Origin: a virus
DNA: 64,000 bases
Reading direction: 5' to 3' (one strand)
Virus record (IMG/VR): IMGVR_UViG_3300032307_000370
Coordinates: 62,001 to 126,000 of that record
Shown here: positions 53,804 through 61,550 of the stretch, in pieces
Layout: each line of letters opens with the position of its first letter
Numbering within the stretch: position 1 is the first letter of the stretch
Translations under genes and position numbers: made by a program
The notes under the pieces: generated by a model
Told to the model about the DNA's origin: nothing
The model's database searches: none
The model's input: only the letters and a program-made list of their open reading frames with translations

Positions 53804-55753
53804 ATGGAATTAGTTGGACTCTTGTCAAAAATTGTTAAAGAAAACGTTAACGTTAAGAAAATATTATTAGAGTATCCGGAATCTACGGTAAAAAAATTAT
53901 TGGATAAATTCACAAAAGAGACGGATGATACCGAAGACGAAATCAAAAAAGTAATTTCTGATTTTGAGAGGTTCAAATCTTCATTTGATAATGAGGATAA
54001 GGATATCTTTAGACATAGTTATGAAAAATTAAAACAACTTGTTGCGGATAAATCCACAAAACAAAAAACCAAAAAAGATCTTGAAGGATTGGCCCAAGAA
54101 TTTGTTACAAAACATAAAGGTGCCGATTTACAATTAGTAAAAACAAATATCAAGAAGTATTTTGAATTAAAAACATTGTTTCCAGAACAAAAATTATTCA
54201 AAAAAGACGTTACCGATTTTACTCCATCACAATTAAATGATATTGTTAATAGATTTTTTGGTAAGTTTGATGAAAATGGTGAAAACGAATTAACAAAAAG
54301 AATGACAGAAAAATTCATGAAGGATAATCCGGATGATGATCCACTTACTGTTATTCTTCCAAGAGTAAAAAGATTTGTTAGACATTTTGAATCTATCCCA
54401 TTAAACTCTAAGTTAAGTGCGTTTATGACATTTGATGAGTTTGAACACATTGTTGATGGTTATACACCAATGGGTGAGGATGAATATAGTTTACCTGATA
54501 TTGACTTAGAAGATGTTAATATTGCTTATGAGGATGATAATGTATTAATATTTGCTCCTGAGGAAAAACAACAATGTATTAACATTAGAAAAAAACACGC
54601 ACCTGATAGAAGATGGTGTACATCTTGGGAAGGTTCATCCAACTACTATTACAATTATAGATTGAATCAAAATTTAACATTATATTATGTTATAAGTAAA
54701 AATTTACCTGAATCAGATGTTAATTATGCTGTTGTTGTCCTTGTTGATAGATATGGTGATATGAGATTAGCTGACGGAACAAATTCAGGTAGATTTTCTG
54801 GTGGTCAAACAATTGATTGGGATGAAATTATTAGAAAAGTACCAGCATTAAAAGGTAAAAAAGAATATCTTGAACCAAAACCGTTTACAGCAGAGGATCA
54901 AGATAAAATGCAAAGATATAAATCATACAACCTTAAAACTACGGATCCTGTTGAAGAATTAGGTAGTGTTGAGGAGGTTGAGTTATGGATGGAATTAAGA
55001 GGTCCTGATTTTAGTCATATAACAAATGGGGATTTAATTTTTGGTAACCTTCCTGAGGAACTACAAAAGAAATATATTGGTCTTGGAACTGAATTAAGTG
55101 GAGGAATGGTTAAAATGCTTAAAGATGGGGCAATGTCATACTATGTCTCAAAGAAAAAAGAAAAACTACTTACAAAAACTTTAAGTCAATTAACGTCGAG
55201 TGATATTGAGACAATTAAGACCAAAGAAATGAGACCATATTTTAGACAATTAAAGAGAAAATATGGTGAAGAATTAGTTGCTAAAGATACTGGAACATTC
55301 GTTCAATTAGAATACCCTAAAGATGATGCTTCAAAATACATTGCGTTATTTGGTTTTGATGAGTATTTTGATTCTATTCCTGACAATGTTGAGTTCATTA
55401 ATATGGAAAATAAATCAAATGACACAATAAGTTTAGAATTACCGGAATCAATAGGTAGATTTACAGAACTTAAAACATTAGTGATAGATAACATGATTAA
55501 GTCACTTCCTGAAAGTATTGGAAATTGTAGACAATTATCATTCTTAAATCTTACTAATAACTCACAATTGGATAAATTACCTGAATCAATTTCTAAGTTA
55601 ACTTGTTTGGAGTTTTTCTCAATAATGGGATCTGACCCAAATATTAAAATACCTAAGAAATTAGAGGAATATATGACACCAGATGAGGACTTCTGGTTGA
55701 TCCACTTCCCTGAAGATATGAAAACACATTGTACCGGAATGGTAGGATTTTAA
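53804..55753 (+). CDS. WCTS-motif protein with C-terminal leucine-rich repeats, 649 aa
   Basis: The N-terminal half is helical and charged. A central domain holds RRWCTSWEGSSNYYYNY followed by LTLYYVISK and VVVLVDRYG (about residues 268-325); W-C-T-S/A with a following F/Y-x-x-Y and G/N-x-LYxI is a pattern I have seen in large-phage proteins of unknown function. The last 110 residues form leucine-rich repeats (LPESIGRFTELKTL, LPESIGNCRQLSFL, LPESISKLTCLEFF). Such a fusion suggests protein binding, perhaps to a host target. Enzyme activity is unproven. Confidence 0.7.
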   Translation: MELVGLLSKIVKENVNVKKILLEYPESTVKKLLDKFTKETDDTEDEIKKVISDFERFKSSFDNEDKDIFRHSYEKLKQLVADKSTKQKTKKDLEGLAQEFVTKHKGADLQLVKTNIKKYFELKTLFPEQKLFKKDVTDFTPSQLNDIVNRFFGKFDENGENELTKRMTEKFMKDNPDDDPLTVILPRVKRFVRHFESIPLNSKLSAFMTFDEFEHIVDGYTPMGEDEYSLPDIDLEDVNIAYEDDNVLIFAPEEKQQCINIRKKHAPDRRWCTSWEGSSNYYYNYRLNQNLTLYYVISKNLPESDVNYAVVVLVDRYGDMRLADGTNSGRFSGGQTIDWDEIIRKVPALKGKKEYLEPKPFTAEDQDKMQRYKSYNLKTTDPVEELGSVEEVELWMELRGPDFSHITNGDLIFGNLPEELQKKYIGLGTELSGGMVKMLKDGAMSYYVSKKKEKLLTKTLSQLTSSDIETIKTKEMRPYFRQLKRKYGEELVAKDTGTFVQLEYPKDDASKYIALFGFDEYFDSIPDNVEFINMENKSNDTISLELPESIGRFTELKTLVIDNMIKSLPESIGNCRQLSFLNLTNNSQLDKLPESISKLTCLEFFSIMGSDPNIKIPKKLEEYMTPDEDFWLIHFPEDMKTHCTGMVGF

Positions 55754-55762
55754 TATAAAAAT

Positions 55763-56059
55763 ATGAAAAACATAGATGTTGAGATTTACATAAGTCAGAT
55801 GATTACATTTTTTGAGAGTAACCCATCTGACTTTATGGATTTAGTCGGAACCGCCCAAAAAGATGAATTCTTCCAAAAGATGAAAGAAAAGTCATTAGAA
55901 AATGTTGAAAATGGTGAAGATTTTATTCTGACAAAACAACAAATTTTAGATATTGTCTTAGAATTGAAGGCACCTGAATTGGTGGAAAAGTTAGGTTCAA
56001 TTGAAAAAATTGAACATCACATCATGAAAACAAAATTTGGGGATATATTTTTAAATTAA
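55763..56059 (+). CDS. Hypothetical protein, 98 aa
   Basis: A small acidic helical protein (MKNIDVEIYISQMITFFES, ILDIVLELKAPELVEKLG). It starts 9 bases after the leucine-rich-repeat gene and is probably co-transcribed with it. It could be a partner or an antidote of that protein, but there is no evidence beyond position. Confidence 0.6.
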   Translation: MKNIDVEIYISQMITFFESNPSDFMDLVGTAQKDEFFQKMKEKSLENVENGEDFILTKQQILDIVLELKAPELVEKLGSIEKIEHHIMKTKFGDIFLN

Positions 56060-56073
56060 TTTTTCAAAAAGTA

Positions 56074-56103
56074 TTGTAGGTTTAAAAAAAAATATTACCT
56101 TTG
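56074..56103 (+). promoter_or_regulatory. Bacteroidetes primary-sigma promoter, TTG-N19-TACCTTTG
   Basis: TTG at 56074-56076, a 19-base spacer, and TACCTTTG at 56096-56103 match the -33/-7 promoter of Bacteroidetes (TTG, 19-21 bases, TAnnTTTG) exactly. It is 23 bases before the ATG at 56127. It implies that the DUF932-like gene is read by the unmodified host polymerase, probably early. Confidence 0.82.
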
Positions 56104-56126
56104 TAGGGTAATTAAATTTTATACTT

Positions 56127-56882
56127 ATGTTATACACTCCAGAATTAATCAAAAAAGCGGCACCTTCAGTGTTTGCGACAGAACCATCAAACAAATTATC
56201 TAACAAGTATTCTTTTGTACCTACAGATCAGGTTATTGAGTATTTCCAAAGAGAAGGTTGGGATGTTTCATCTGTTAGTCAAACAGGAAGAGGAATTCAT
56301 GCATTACATGAAGTTAAATTCCGTAATGGTCAATTACCAAAAGTTGGTGACACGTTAGTTGAGGCAATTGTTCGTAACTCACACAATGGTACTTCAGGTT
56401 TCTCTTTAGGGGCCGGTCTTTACCGATTGGTTTGTAGTAATGGACTTATTGTTCCGACATCCGTTTCAGAAAGATTTAATATTCGTCATAACTCTTTTAC
56501 CTTAGATGAAGTTAAGGAGTTGAGTGAGAATTTTGCAAAAAAATTACCTAAGATTGAACATTCAGTTGGTAAAATGATGGAAAGAATCTTAACTTTTGAT
56601 GAAAAGATTGATTTTGTTGAACAATCATCTAAATTTAGATGGTCTATGGGATCTATCCCGAAAGAATTAAATGTTGAGGAGATTTTAACACCTTTGAGAC
56701 ACGAAGATTCGGGGGATGATTTATGGACAACATTCAACCTTGTACAGGAAAAATTTGTTCGTGGGGGTATTGAGTATAAAACAAAAACTGGTAGAAAGTC
56801 AAGTTTACGAAGTTTAAAAAATATTGCATCTTTAAACTATGTGAATACAAAACTTTGGGAAACGGCTGAAGCTATGTTGTAA
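56127..56882 (+). CDS. DUF932-like phage/plasmid protein, 251 aa
   Basis: The pattern YSFVPTDQVIEYFQREGW with a following SVSQTGRGIHALHEVKF resembles DUF932 proteins of phages and plasmids. A central glycine-rich stretch (NGTSGFSLGAGLYRLVCSNG) is also typical of the family. At 251 residues it is near family length. It forms a single-gene unit between a host-type promoter and a terminator, so it is likely an early gene. Its biochemical role is not known. Confidence 0.8.
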   Translation: MLYTPELIKKAAPSVFATEPSNKLSNKYSFVPTDQVIEYFQREGWDVSSVSQTGRGIHALHEVKFRNGQLPKVGDTLVEAIVRNSHNGTSGFSLGAGLYRLVCSNGLIVPTSVSERFNIRHNSFTLDEVKELSENFAKKLPKIEHSVGKMMERILTFDEKIDFVEQSSKFRWSMGSIPKELNVEEILTPLRHEDSGDDLWTTFNLVQEKFVRGGIEYKTKTGRKSSLRSLKNIASLNYVNTKLWETAEAML

Positions 56883-56888
56883 ATACTA

Positions 56889-56914
56889 TGGGGTCTACGG
56901 ACCCCATTTTTTTA
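56889..56914 (+). terminator. Intrinsic terminator after the DUF932-like gene
   Basis: Perfect 8-base stem ATGGGGTC / GACCCCAT with a TACG loop, then a T run. It closes the single-gene unit. Confidence 0.92.
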
Positions 56915-56918
56915 GATT

Positions 56919-57254
56919 ATGGAAGATAAATATTTTACAAAGGAAAAAGATTTTTTGGAGATTATTAAGAATAGATACCAAAAATTATATGGTATTATAA
57001 AAGTTAATAGTCACCTCATTTTAAGCCCTGAATTATTGATCCAAAAGGAATTTGTTATTGAATATCTTAATGGTGATGAATATAACGGAGAAATTAAATT
57101 CAATGAAGGGATATTCAAACACAGATCTGGATTTTATATATATTTATCTAAGATTACATCAACAGAATTGAATTTTAATGTTAGAGTTTATTATGATGTT
57201 GAACAATTAGAAGAAGTAAAATTCTTCATAAAAAATTTATTAAAATTAAAGTAA
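56919..57254 (+). CDS. Hypothetical protein, 111 aa
   Basis: Beta-rich middle (FVIEYLNGDEYNGEIKF) with acidic ends. It begins right after the terminator of the DUF932-like gene and lies 4 bases before the thioredoxin gene. The start context is A/T-rich. Function unknown; a link to the redox genes is only positional. Confidence 0.6.
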   Translation: MEDKYFTKEKDFLEIIKNRYQKLYGIIKVNSHLILSPELLIQKEFVIEYLNGDEYNGEIKFNEGIFKHRSGFYIYLSKITSTELNFNVRVYYDVEQLEEVKFFIKNLLKLK

Positions 57255-57258
57255 AAAA

Positions 57259-57573
57259 ATGGAAATTACGAGTGTAGAATTACAAGAAAAAATTAACAAA
57301 GGTGAAAAGTTAATTATTGAATTTTGGGCAGAATGGTGTGGTCCTTGTAGAATGATGAAACCAATTTTTGAAAGAATCTCAAATGAAAATACTTCAGATG
57401 TACAAATGTACACGATGAATGTTGATATGAATAGAGAAGTCGGTGCTTCATTAGGAATCAGAAGTATCCCAACTATTAAAGTAATTAACGGTGGTGAAGT
57501 AACAGAAACAAAAGTTGGTATGTTAAATGAGGGGCAACTAAAAGAGATGTTAACCGAATTAATAAATGGATAA
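57259..57573 (+). CDS. trxA: Thioredoxin
   Basis: At 104 residues it is the normal length. FWAEWCGPCRMMKP carries the redox pair C27/C30, and the RSIPTIKV cis-proline lies near residue 75. It reduces ribonucleotide reductase and other disulphides. The gene overlaps the glutaredoxin gene by 8 bases. Phage thioredoxins (e.g. T4 nrdC product) serve phage ribonucleotide reductase; the NrdA here has the C-terminal CxxC that needs such a donor. Confidence 0.94.
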   Translation: MEITSVELQEKINKGEKLIIEFWAEWCGPCRMMKPIFERISNENTSDVQMYTMNVDMNREVGASLGIRSIPTIKVINGGEVTETKVGMLNEGQLKEMLTELING

Positions 57574-57874
57574 GGTTGCGGTACTTTTTACGATGAAACA
57601 ATGCCCGTTTTGTCATATGTTGAAAGAAATGTTAGACAAACAGGGCATTGAATATGTTGATCGTGATATTCACGAATATGAGGAAGAATACAACTTATTC
57701 GTTGAGGTTACCGAAAATGAATTTGTTCCGGCTTTTATGTTAATAGAATCTCCAGAAGATAACCCAACAACTAAGTTATTTGCTCCTGAGAGAGATTTTG
57801 AAGACATTAATGAAGGTGCTAAAATCATTAAAGAATTTTTTGAAGATGGATTAGAAGACGATTACGTCCTCTAA
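57566..57874 (+). CDS. Glutaredoxin-like protein, 102 aa
   Basis: The thiol pair lies in TMKQCPFCHML (C13/C16), the glutaredoxin CPxC type; NEFVPAFMLI may provide the cis-proline. The rest is acidic. It overlaps the thioredoxin gene, indicating co-expression as reductants for NrdAB. Its 3' end overlaps the convergent minus-strand gene by 24 bases. Confidence 0.85.
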   Translation: MDKVAVLFTMKQCPFCHMLKEMLDKQGIEYVDRDIHEYEEEYNLFVEVTENEFVPAFMLIESPEDNPTTKLFAPERDFEDINEGAKIIKEFFEDGLEDDYVL

Positions 57875-58546
57875 TCTATCTTGAATTAAATATGGTTTTT
57901 CTCCTGTAGGGTCTAATATATCTTGTAAAAGATCATAATCCTCCACTTTAGTTTTAAAGTCCTCTAAATCAAAGTCAAATAGATCTAATATTAAAGATTT
58001 GATAATAGATTTATCTAAACCTGATTTAGGGACGACTTTAATATTAAAATCCTCATCCTCATTTAACTTTTTTGTAAAAAATAATTGAACTTCATCGGTC
58101 ATAATTGTACTATACATTTGATTAAACATATAGTGAGTATAATAAACCATTAATCTACCACAATTTAAACTGTGACCATAAGGGAATTCTGAATTAATTG
58201 ATATTTCACTTAAAGGTTCAGGTTCTTCGATGAAAGGGATTTTATTAACTTTAACCCAACCCTTCTCAATGTTAGGTATTTTTTGGTTATACTTTATAAT
58301 ATCAATAACATTTAGTGATTTAATTTCTAAATCATTTAAAATATCTTGAAATTTTTCGGTAAATTCATCTCTAATCAAATTTACGTCTAAAAATGTTTCA
58401 CTTGTGGTTATACCATTTATAACATAAAAAGATCCCACATCTGAAACTTGTATTATTGAATTTTCATTCTTATCAATTTTAGATAAAATGAAATCGGCAA
58501 ATAAATTAACAATGCCTCTTTTTGAATTTTTATTTATTAATCTCAT
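57851..58546 (-). CDS. Hypothetical acidic protein, minus strand, 231 aa
   Basis: Alpha/beta protein with an N-terminal basic opening (MRLINKNSKRGIVNLFADF) and a long acidic body. A GHSLNCGRLMVYYTHYMFNQM segment sits mid-protein. It is followed by convergent overlap with the glutaredoxin gene and preceded by a TATTTATA motif on its own strand. Function unknown. Confidence 0.65.
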   Translation of the reverse strand: MRLINKNSKRGIVNLFADFILSKIDKNENSIIQVSDVGSFYVINGITTSETFLDVNLIRDEFTEKFQDILNDLEIKSLNVIDIIKYNQKIPNIEKGWVKVNKIPFIEEPEPLSEISINSEFPYGHSLNCGRLMVYYTHYMFNQMYSTIMTDEVQLFFTKKLNEDEDFNIKVVPKSGLDKSIIKSLILDLFDFDLEDFKTKVEDYDLLQDILDPTGEKPYLIQDRLEDVIVF

Positions 58547-58584
58547 ACCTTTTTTTTACAATTGATATGGATTTTAAATGAATA

Positions 58585-58592
58585 TATAAATA
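58585..58592 (-). promoter_or_regulatory. TATTTATA motif on the minus strand
   Basis: The plus strand reads TATAAATA; the coding strand of the downstream gene reads AACTATTTATATATT. It is 38 bases before the ATG at 58546. Its flanks resemble those of the copies at 25088 and 27190. Confidence 0.45.
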
Positions 58593-58607
58593 GTTAATTA
58601 TTTTTAG

Positions 58608-59690
58608 TTAAATATATGAGGTTAACATCTCATTTATATTTTTATCAACTTCTCGGTGATCAGGATAATCCGGTATTCTAAAATCTAAATATTCCATAGA
58701 GCCATCATCCATTAAATGTTTAATCATCTGTGTGTATGACCCATGATATTCAAGAGAATCATCATTATATGTACCGGTAAATTCGGTTAAAAATGTATAG
58801 ACATTACCAGAAAAATCACGTATTTTAATATATGGGCTATAATAAGTTTTATCATTTCTTGTATATTGTTCTTCAGTTATATTACCAATAAATAATCTTT
58901 CTAATTCTGACATAACATCATCATAAATTTCACTTTCATAAGCTGAGTTATATGAGTTATTATGGAGTGAATCTAATTCTTGTTTTAAATCGTTAAGATC
59001 CTCATCTAGAAGTAATTTCATTGATTCCTCATCTCTAAGTAATTCACTTATATTTTCCGCCGTAATTGTAAATTCACCCGATTCGTTTGAAATACCCTCA
59101 AAAAAATCAGTATCATATTCCAAGGTTGATAAAGACTTATTACCAATATGTTCAAGTATGTAATTAGAGAGAACATCCAAGTTCTCTTTATTTAAAACTT
59201 CAATAACATCACTATACACATCATTGGTTGTATCCCAATATCGTTCCCAAAAATCCTCACCTAAAACTGATTTTGCAACATCATAAGGTGATGTGTCTCT
59301 ACTATAAGACTTAAAAAATTCCGCAAGTTCTTCACGATCTTTTAAACGAAGATAATAATCTCCTTCACCTCTTATCTCTACATCAGTTAATATTTTATCA
59401 CAAATAAAAGATAAAGTTTCTTTCGGATCTTTAGATAATTTATACAGGAGAAATTTATTCTCTAATTCATCAGGTACTGTATCATAGTCTAAATTATTTA
59501 AAAGACCTAAAGAATCTAAAAACTCCATTTCAGGAAATTCATCACTTGGAATCTGATTAACATCAATCCTATCTAAAAGGTTTTTACCTTTCAAAAACTT
59601 TAAAAACGTCGTAATTTTATTATTGAAAATGGGGGATATATCTTCCCAATCACCATTATTAAACGACCACAAAATACCTTTTAAATCCAT
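58608..59690 (-). CDS. Hypothetical very acidic protein, minus strand, 360 aa
   Basis: The start was placed at 59690 (MDLKGILWSFNNGDWEDIS). The frame is open 20 codons further, but that part crosses a terminator and the TATTTATA motif. Asp/Glu-rich throughout, with repeated short helices and a terminal DHREVDKNINEML. No domain recognised. It shares its acid-rich style with the 510-residue protein encoded divergently nearby. Confidence 0.62.
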   Translation of the reverse strand: MDLKGILWSFNNGDWEDISPIFNNKITTFLKFLKGKNLLDRIDVNQIPSDEFPEMEFLDSLGLLNNLDYDTVPDELENKFLLYKLSKDPKETLSFICDKILTDVEIRGEGDYYLRLKDREELAEFFKSYSRDTSPYDVAKSVLGEDFWERYWDTTNDVYSDVIEVLNKENLDVLSNYILEHIGNKSLSTLEYDTDFFEGISNESGEFTITAENISELLRDEESMKLLLDEDLNDLKQELDSLHNNSYNSAYESEIYDDVMSELERLFIGNITEEQYTRNDKTYYSPYIKIRDFSGNVYTFLTEFTGTYNDDSLEYHGSYTQMIKHLMDDGSMEYLDFRIPDYPDHREVDKNINEMLTSYI

Positions 59691-59698
59691 AACTAATA

Positions 59699-59706
59699 TA
59701 TAAATA
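59699..59706 (-). promoter_or_regulatory. TATTTATA motif on the minus strand before the 360-aa gene
   Basis: The plus strand reads TATAAATA; the motif ends 8 bases from the ATG at 59690. It lies directly after the terminator of the upstream 44-residue gene, which supports a real promoter here. Confidence 0.48.
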
Positions 59707-59737
59707 TAAAAAAAGGTGGAAAAATAATTCTCCACCT
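59705..59737 (-). terminator. Intrinsic terminator after the 44-aa gene, minus strand
   Basis: On the minus strand AGGTGGA pairs with TCCACCT across a 9-base loop and is followed by a T run. It separates the 44-residue gene from the promoter motif of the 360-residue gene. Confidence 0.8.
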
Positions 59738-59758
59738 CAACAAATAGCATTACACCTA

Positions 59759-59893
59759 TTACTTATTCTTGTAATATTTCTCAACAATTTTTTTCACAGA
59801 TTCCTGAACCGTAGCATTTTGTGGTGCTGGTTGAGGTTGTGCTTGTGGTTGAGGTGCCGCTTGTGCTTGATTTTTTTTACATCCGCATCCCAT
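59759..59893 (-). CDS. Small Cys/Gln/Pro-rich protein, minus strand, 44 aa
   Basis: Begins MGCGCKKNQAQAAPQPQ, continues with a Pro/Gln/Ala linker, and ends with a basic helix (ESVKKIVEKYYKNK). The GCGCKK start may bind metal. It has its own TATTTATA motif 30 bases upstream and a terminator after the stop, so it is a complete single-gene unit. Function unknown. Confidence 0.65.
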   Translation of the reverse strand: MGCGCKKNQAQAAPQPQAQPQPAPQNATVQESVKKIVEKYYKNK

Positions 59894-59923
59894 AATCATT
59901 TGTTTTTATTAGGTTTATTTATC

Positions 59924-59931
59924 TATAAATA
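59924..59931 (-). promoter_or_regulatory. TATTTATA motif on the minus strand before the 44-aa gene
   Basis: The plus strand reads TATAAATA, 30 bases from the ATG at 59893. An overlapping plus-strand TATTTATC at 59916-59923 could serve the divergent 510-residue gene. Confidence 0.42.
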
Positions 59932-59976
59932 TCTAAAGATTATTATATTTGTAAATATTTGAATATTTATTGTTGT

Positions 59977-61509
59977 ATGTCAAGAGTTGTAAAAATTACG
60001 GAAAGTAACTTAATAAAAATTATTAAGAATATTATAAAAGAACAATCTGAGGGTGATGATGAATATTATGATATCACACCGGAACAATATTATAAATTAT
60101 TAACCTCTGTTGGTAATCAAGCACAAGCAATACCTAGATTACCAATGTTTAAAGGTAAGAGAGTTAGAGTAGTTGGTAATTTAGATCTAAATGGTAAACC
60201 AATTAAAAGTTTAGGTGAATTAACGGTAACCGGTAAATTAAATATCCCATATACAAAAATTGAAAATTTAAATGGGGTTGATTACGGCCAACTTGGGTCT
60301 TATTATAGTACACCATATAACGATGAGATTGAAAGACGTAGAAAACAAAAAGAAAAAAATGATGCTGACCAAAGAAGAATTGATGATGAATGGAATTTAA
60401 TGGATACCGACACCGAGGGTGAAATGGCTCACGCTGTTTTTAATTATATGGTTAGTGAAGGTCAAATTGATGAGTTATCATACCCTGAAGTGGAAGAATT
60501 AATTGGGTTAAAAAGAAGATTAAAAGAACTTGAGGATAGAATAGAAGTAGAAACGGATGCTGACGTTGTAGACGAGTTAACCAATGATTACGATGAATTA
60601 CAATATGATATAGATCAATTAGAAGATAGAGATAATGATGTTTATGGTTTAATACCTGATGGAACTCATTGGGATATGCATGAGTTTAGATCTATACATG
60701 ATGACACTAATGGAAATAGATATGCTGTTGGAACATATGCGGAAGCCGATAGATCCTTAAATGATTATTATGGTGATATGATAGATGATATGAGTAATAA
60801 TTTTGATCGTAATACTTTATCTTATCACATTGATGGTGATGAGGTTGCTGAATATTTTGAAGATTCGGTTAGAGAATGGGTATATAATGATCCTGATAAT
60901 TATGATATTAAAAGAGATTTATCGTCATATCAAGAAAAAGAAATTAAGGAATTAAATTCTGAAAGTGAGGAATTAAATATTGAACTTGGACTAATAAGAT
61001 ACGGTATTTTACCACCATTAACTTTTGTTGTTAATAAAGATAATAATTGGGAATTTACCGATGGTGAAGGTAATAAAATAAATTACGAATTAACTTCGGA
61101 TAATAATCACACCGTTTATATAAACGGAACCCCAACCCTTAAAAATCCTGTTTATAAAGATGTTGATTGGGATGAAGTATCTGATATAATTGAGGAGAGA
61201 ATTAGTGAGATTGAGGAAAGACTCATAGATATACCTGACGATATTGAATTCATTAGAGATAATCCTGATGGTGATCCTGATGATGATGATGTTGATGAAA
61301 AAGTTGATGAAATACTTGAAGAAATAAAAGATGATCCTGTTTCATGGTTAGATAATCATGGTATAGAATATACTAATTTTATTGATAAAGATTCCCTTAA
61401 AAGAGATTTAATTGATGAATCTGGGTATGGGGTATTATCATCGTATGATGGTACTTATGATGAAATTACTATAAATGATAATACCTACATTGTCTTTAGA
61501 ATTGATTAA
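59977..61509 (+). CDS. Hypothetical very acidic protein, 510 aa
   Basis: The ATG at 59977 (MSRVVKITESNLIKIIKNIIKEQ) is chosen; an in-frame TTG at 59959 lies in the TATTTATT region. The N-terminal amphipathic helix is followed by an acidic, partly repetitive body (DRIEVETDADVVDELTNDYDE). Two tandem Asp/Glu-rich segments frame an SxHxDGDEVAEYF stretch. No enzyme motif recognised. It may be packaged in the virion or act as a DNA mimic because of its charge; both are guesses. Confidence 0.66.
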   Translation: MSRVVKITESNLIKIIKNIIKEQSEGDDEYYDITPEQYYKLLTSVGNQAQAIPRLPMFKGKRVRVVGNLDLNGKPIKSLGELTVTGKLNIPYTKIENLNGVDYGQLGSYYSTPYNDEIERRRKQKEKNDADQRRIDDEWNLMDTDTEGEMAHAVFNYMVSEGQIDELSYPEVEELIGLKRRLKELEDRIEVETDADVVDELTNDYDELQYDIDQLEDRDNDVYGLIPDGTHWDMHEFRSIHDDTNGNRYAVGTYAEADRSLNDYYGDMIDDMSNNFDRNTLSYHIDGDEVAEYFEDSVREWVYNDPDNYDIKRDLSSYQEKEIKELNSESEELNIELGLIRYGILPPLTFVVNKDNNWEFTDGEGNKINYELTSDNNHTVYINGTPTLKNPVYKDVDWDEVSDIIEERISEIEERLIDIPDDIEFIRDNPDGDPDDDDVDEKVDEILEEIKDDPVSWLDNHGIEYTNFIDKDSLKRDLIDESGYGVLSSYDGTYDEITINDNTYIVFRID

Positions 61510-61517
61510 TATCTTTA
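61510..61517 (+). promoter_or_regulatory. TATCTTTA, possible -7 element
   Basis: A variant of TAnnTTTG with a TTG 17 bases upstream (61490), a slightly short spacer. It lies 33 bases before the ATG at 61551. Confidence 0.35.
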
Positions 61518-61550
61518 CAGAATAGTAAATTTTTATTATGTTTATGGTTA

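Noticed and set aside
59691-59750. 20-codon extension of the 360-residue minus-strand protein
   Set aside because: It covers a TATTTATA motif and the terminator of the upstream small gene; the ATG at 59690 fits better.
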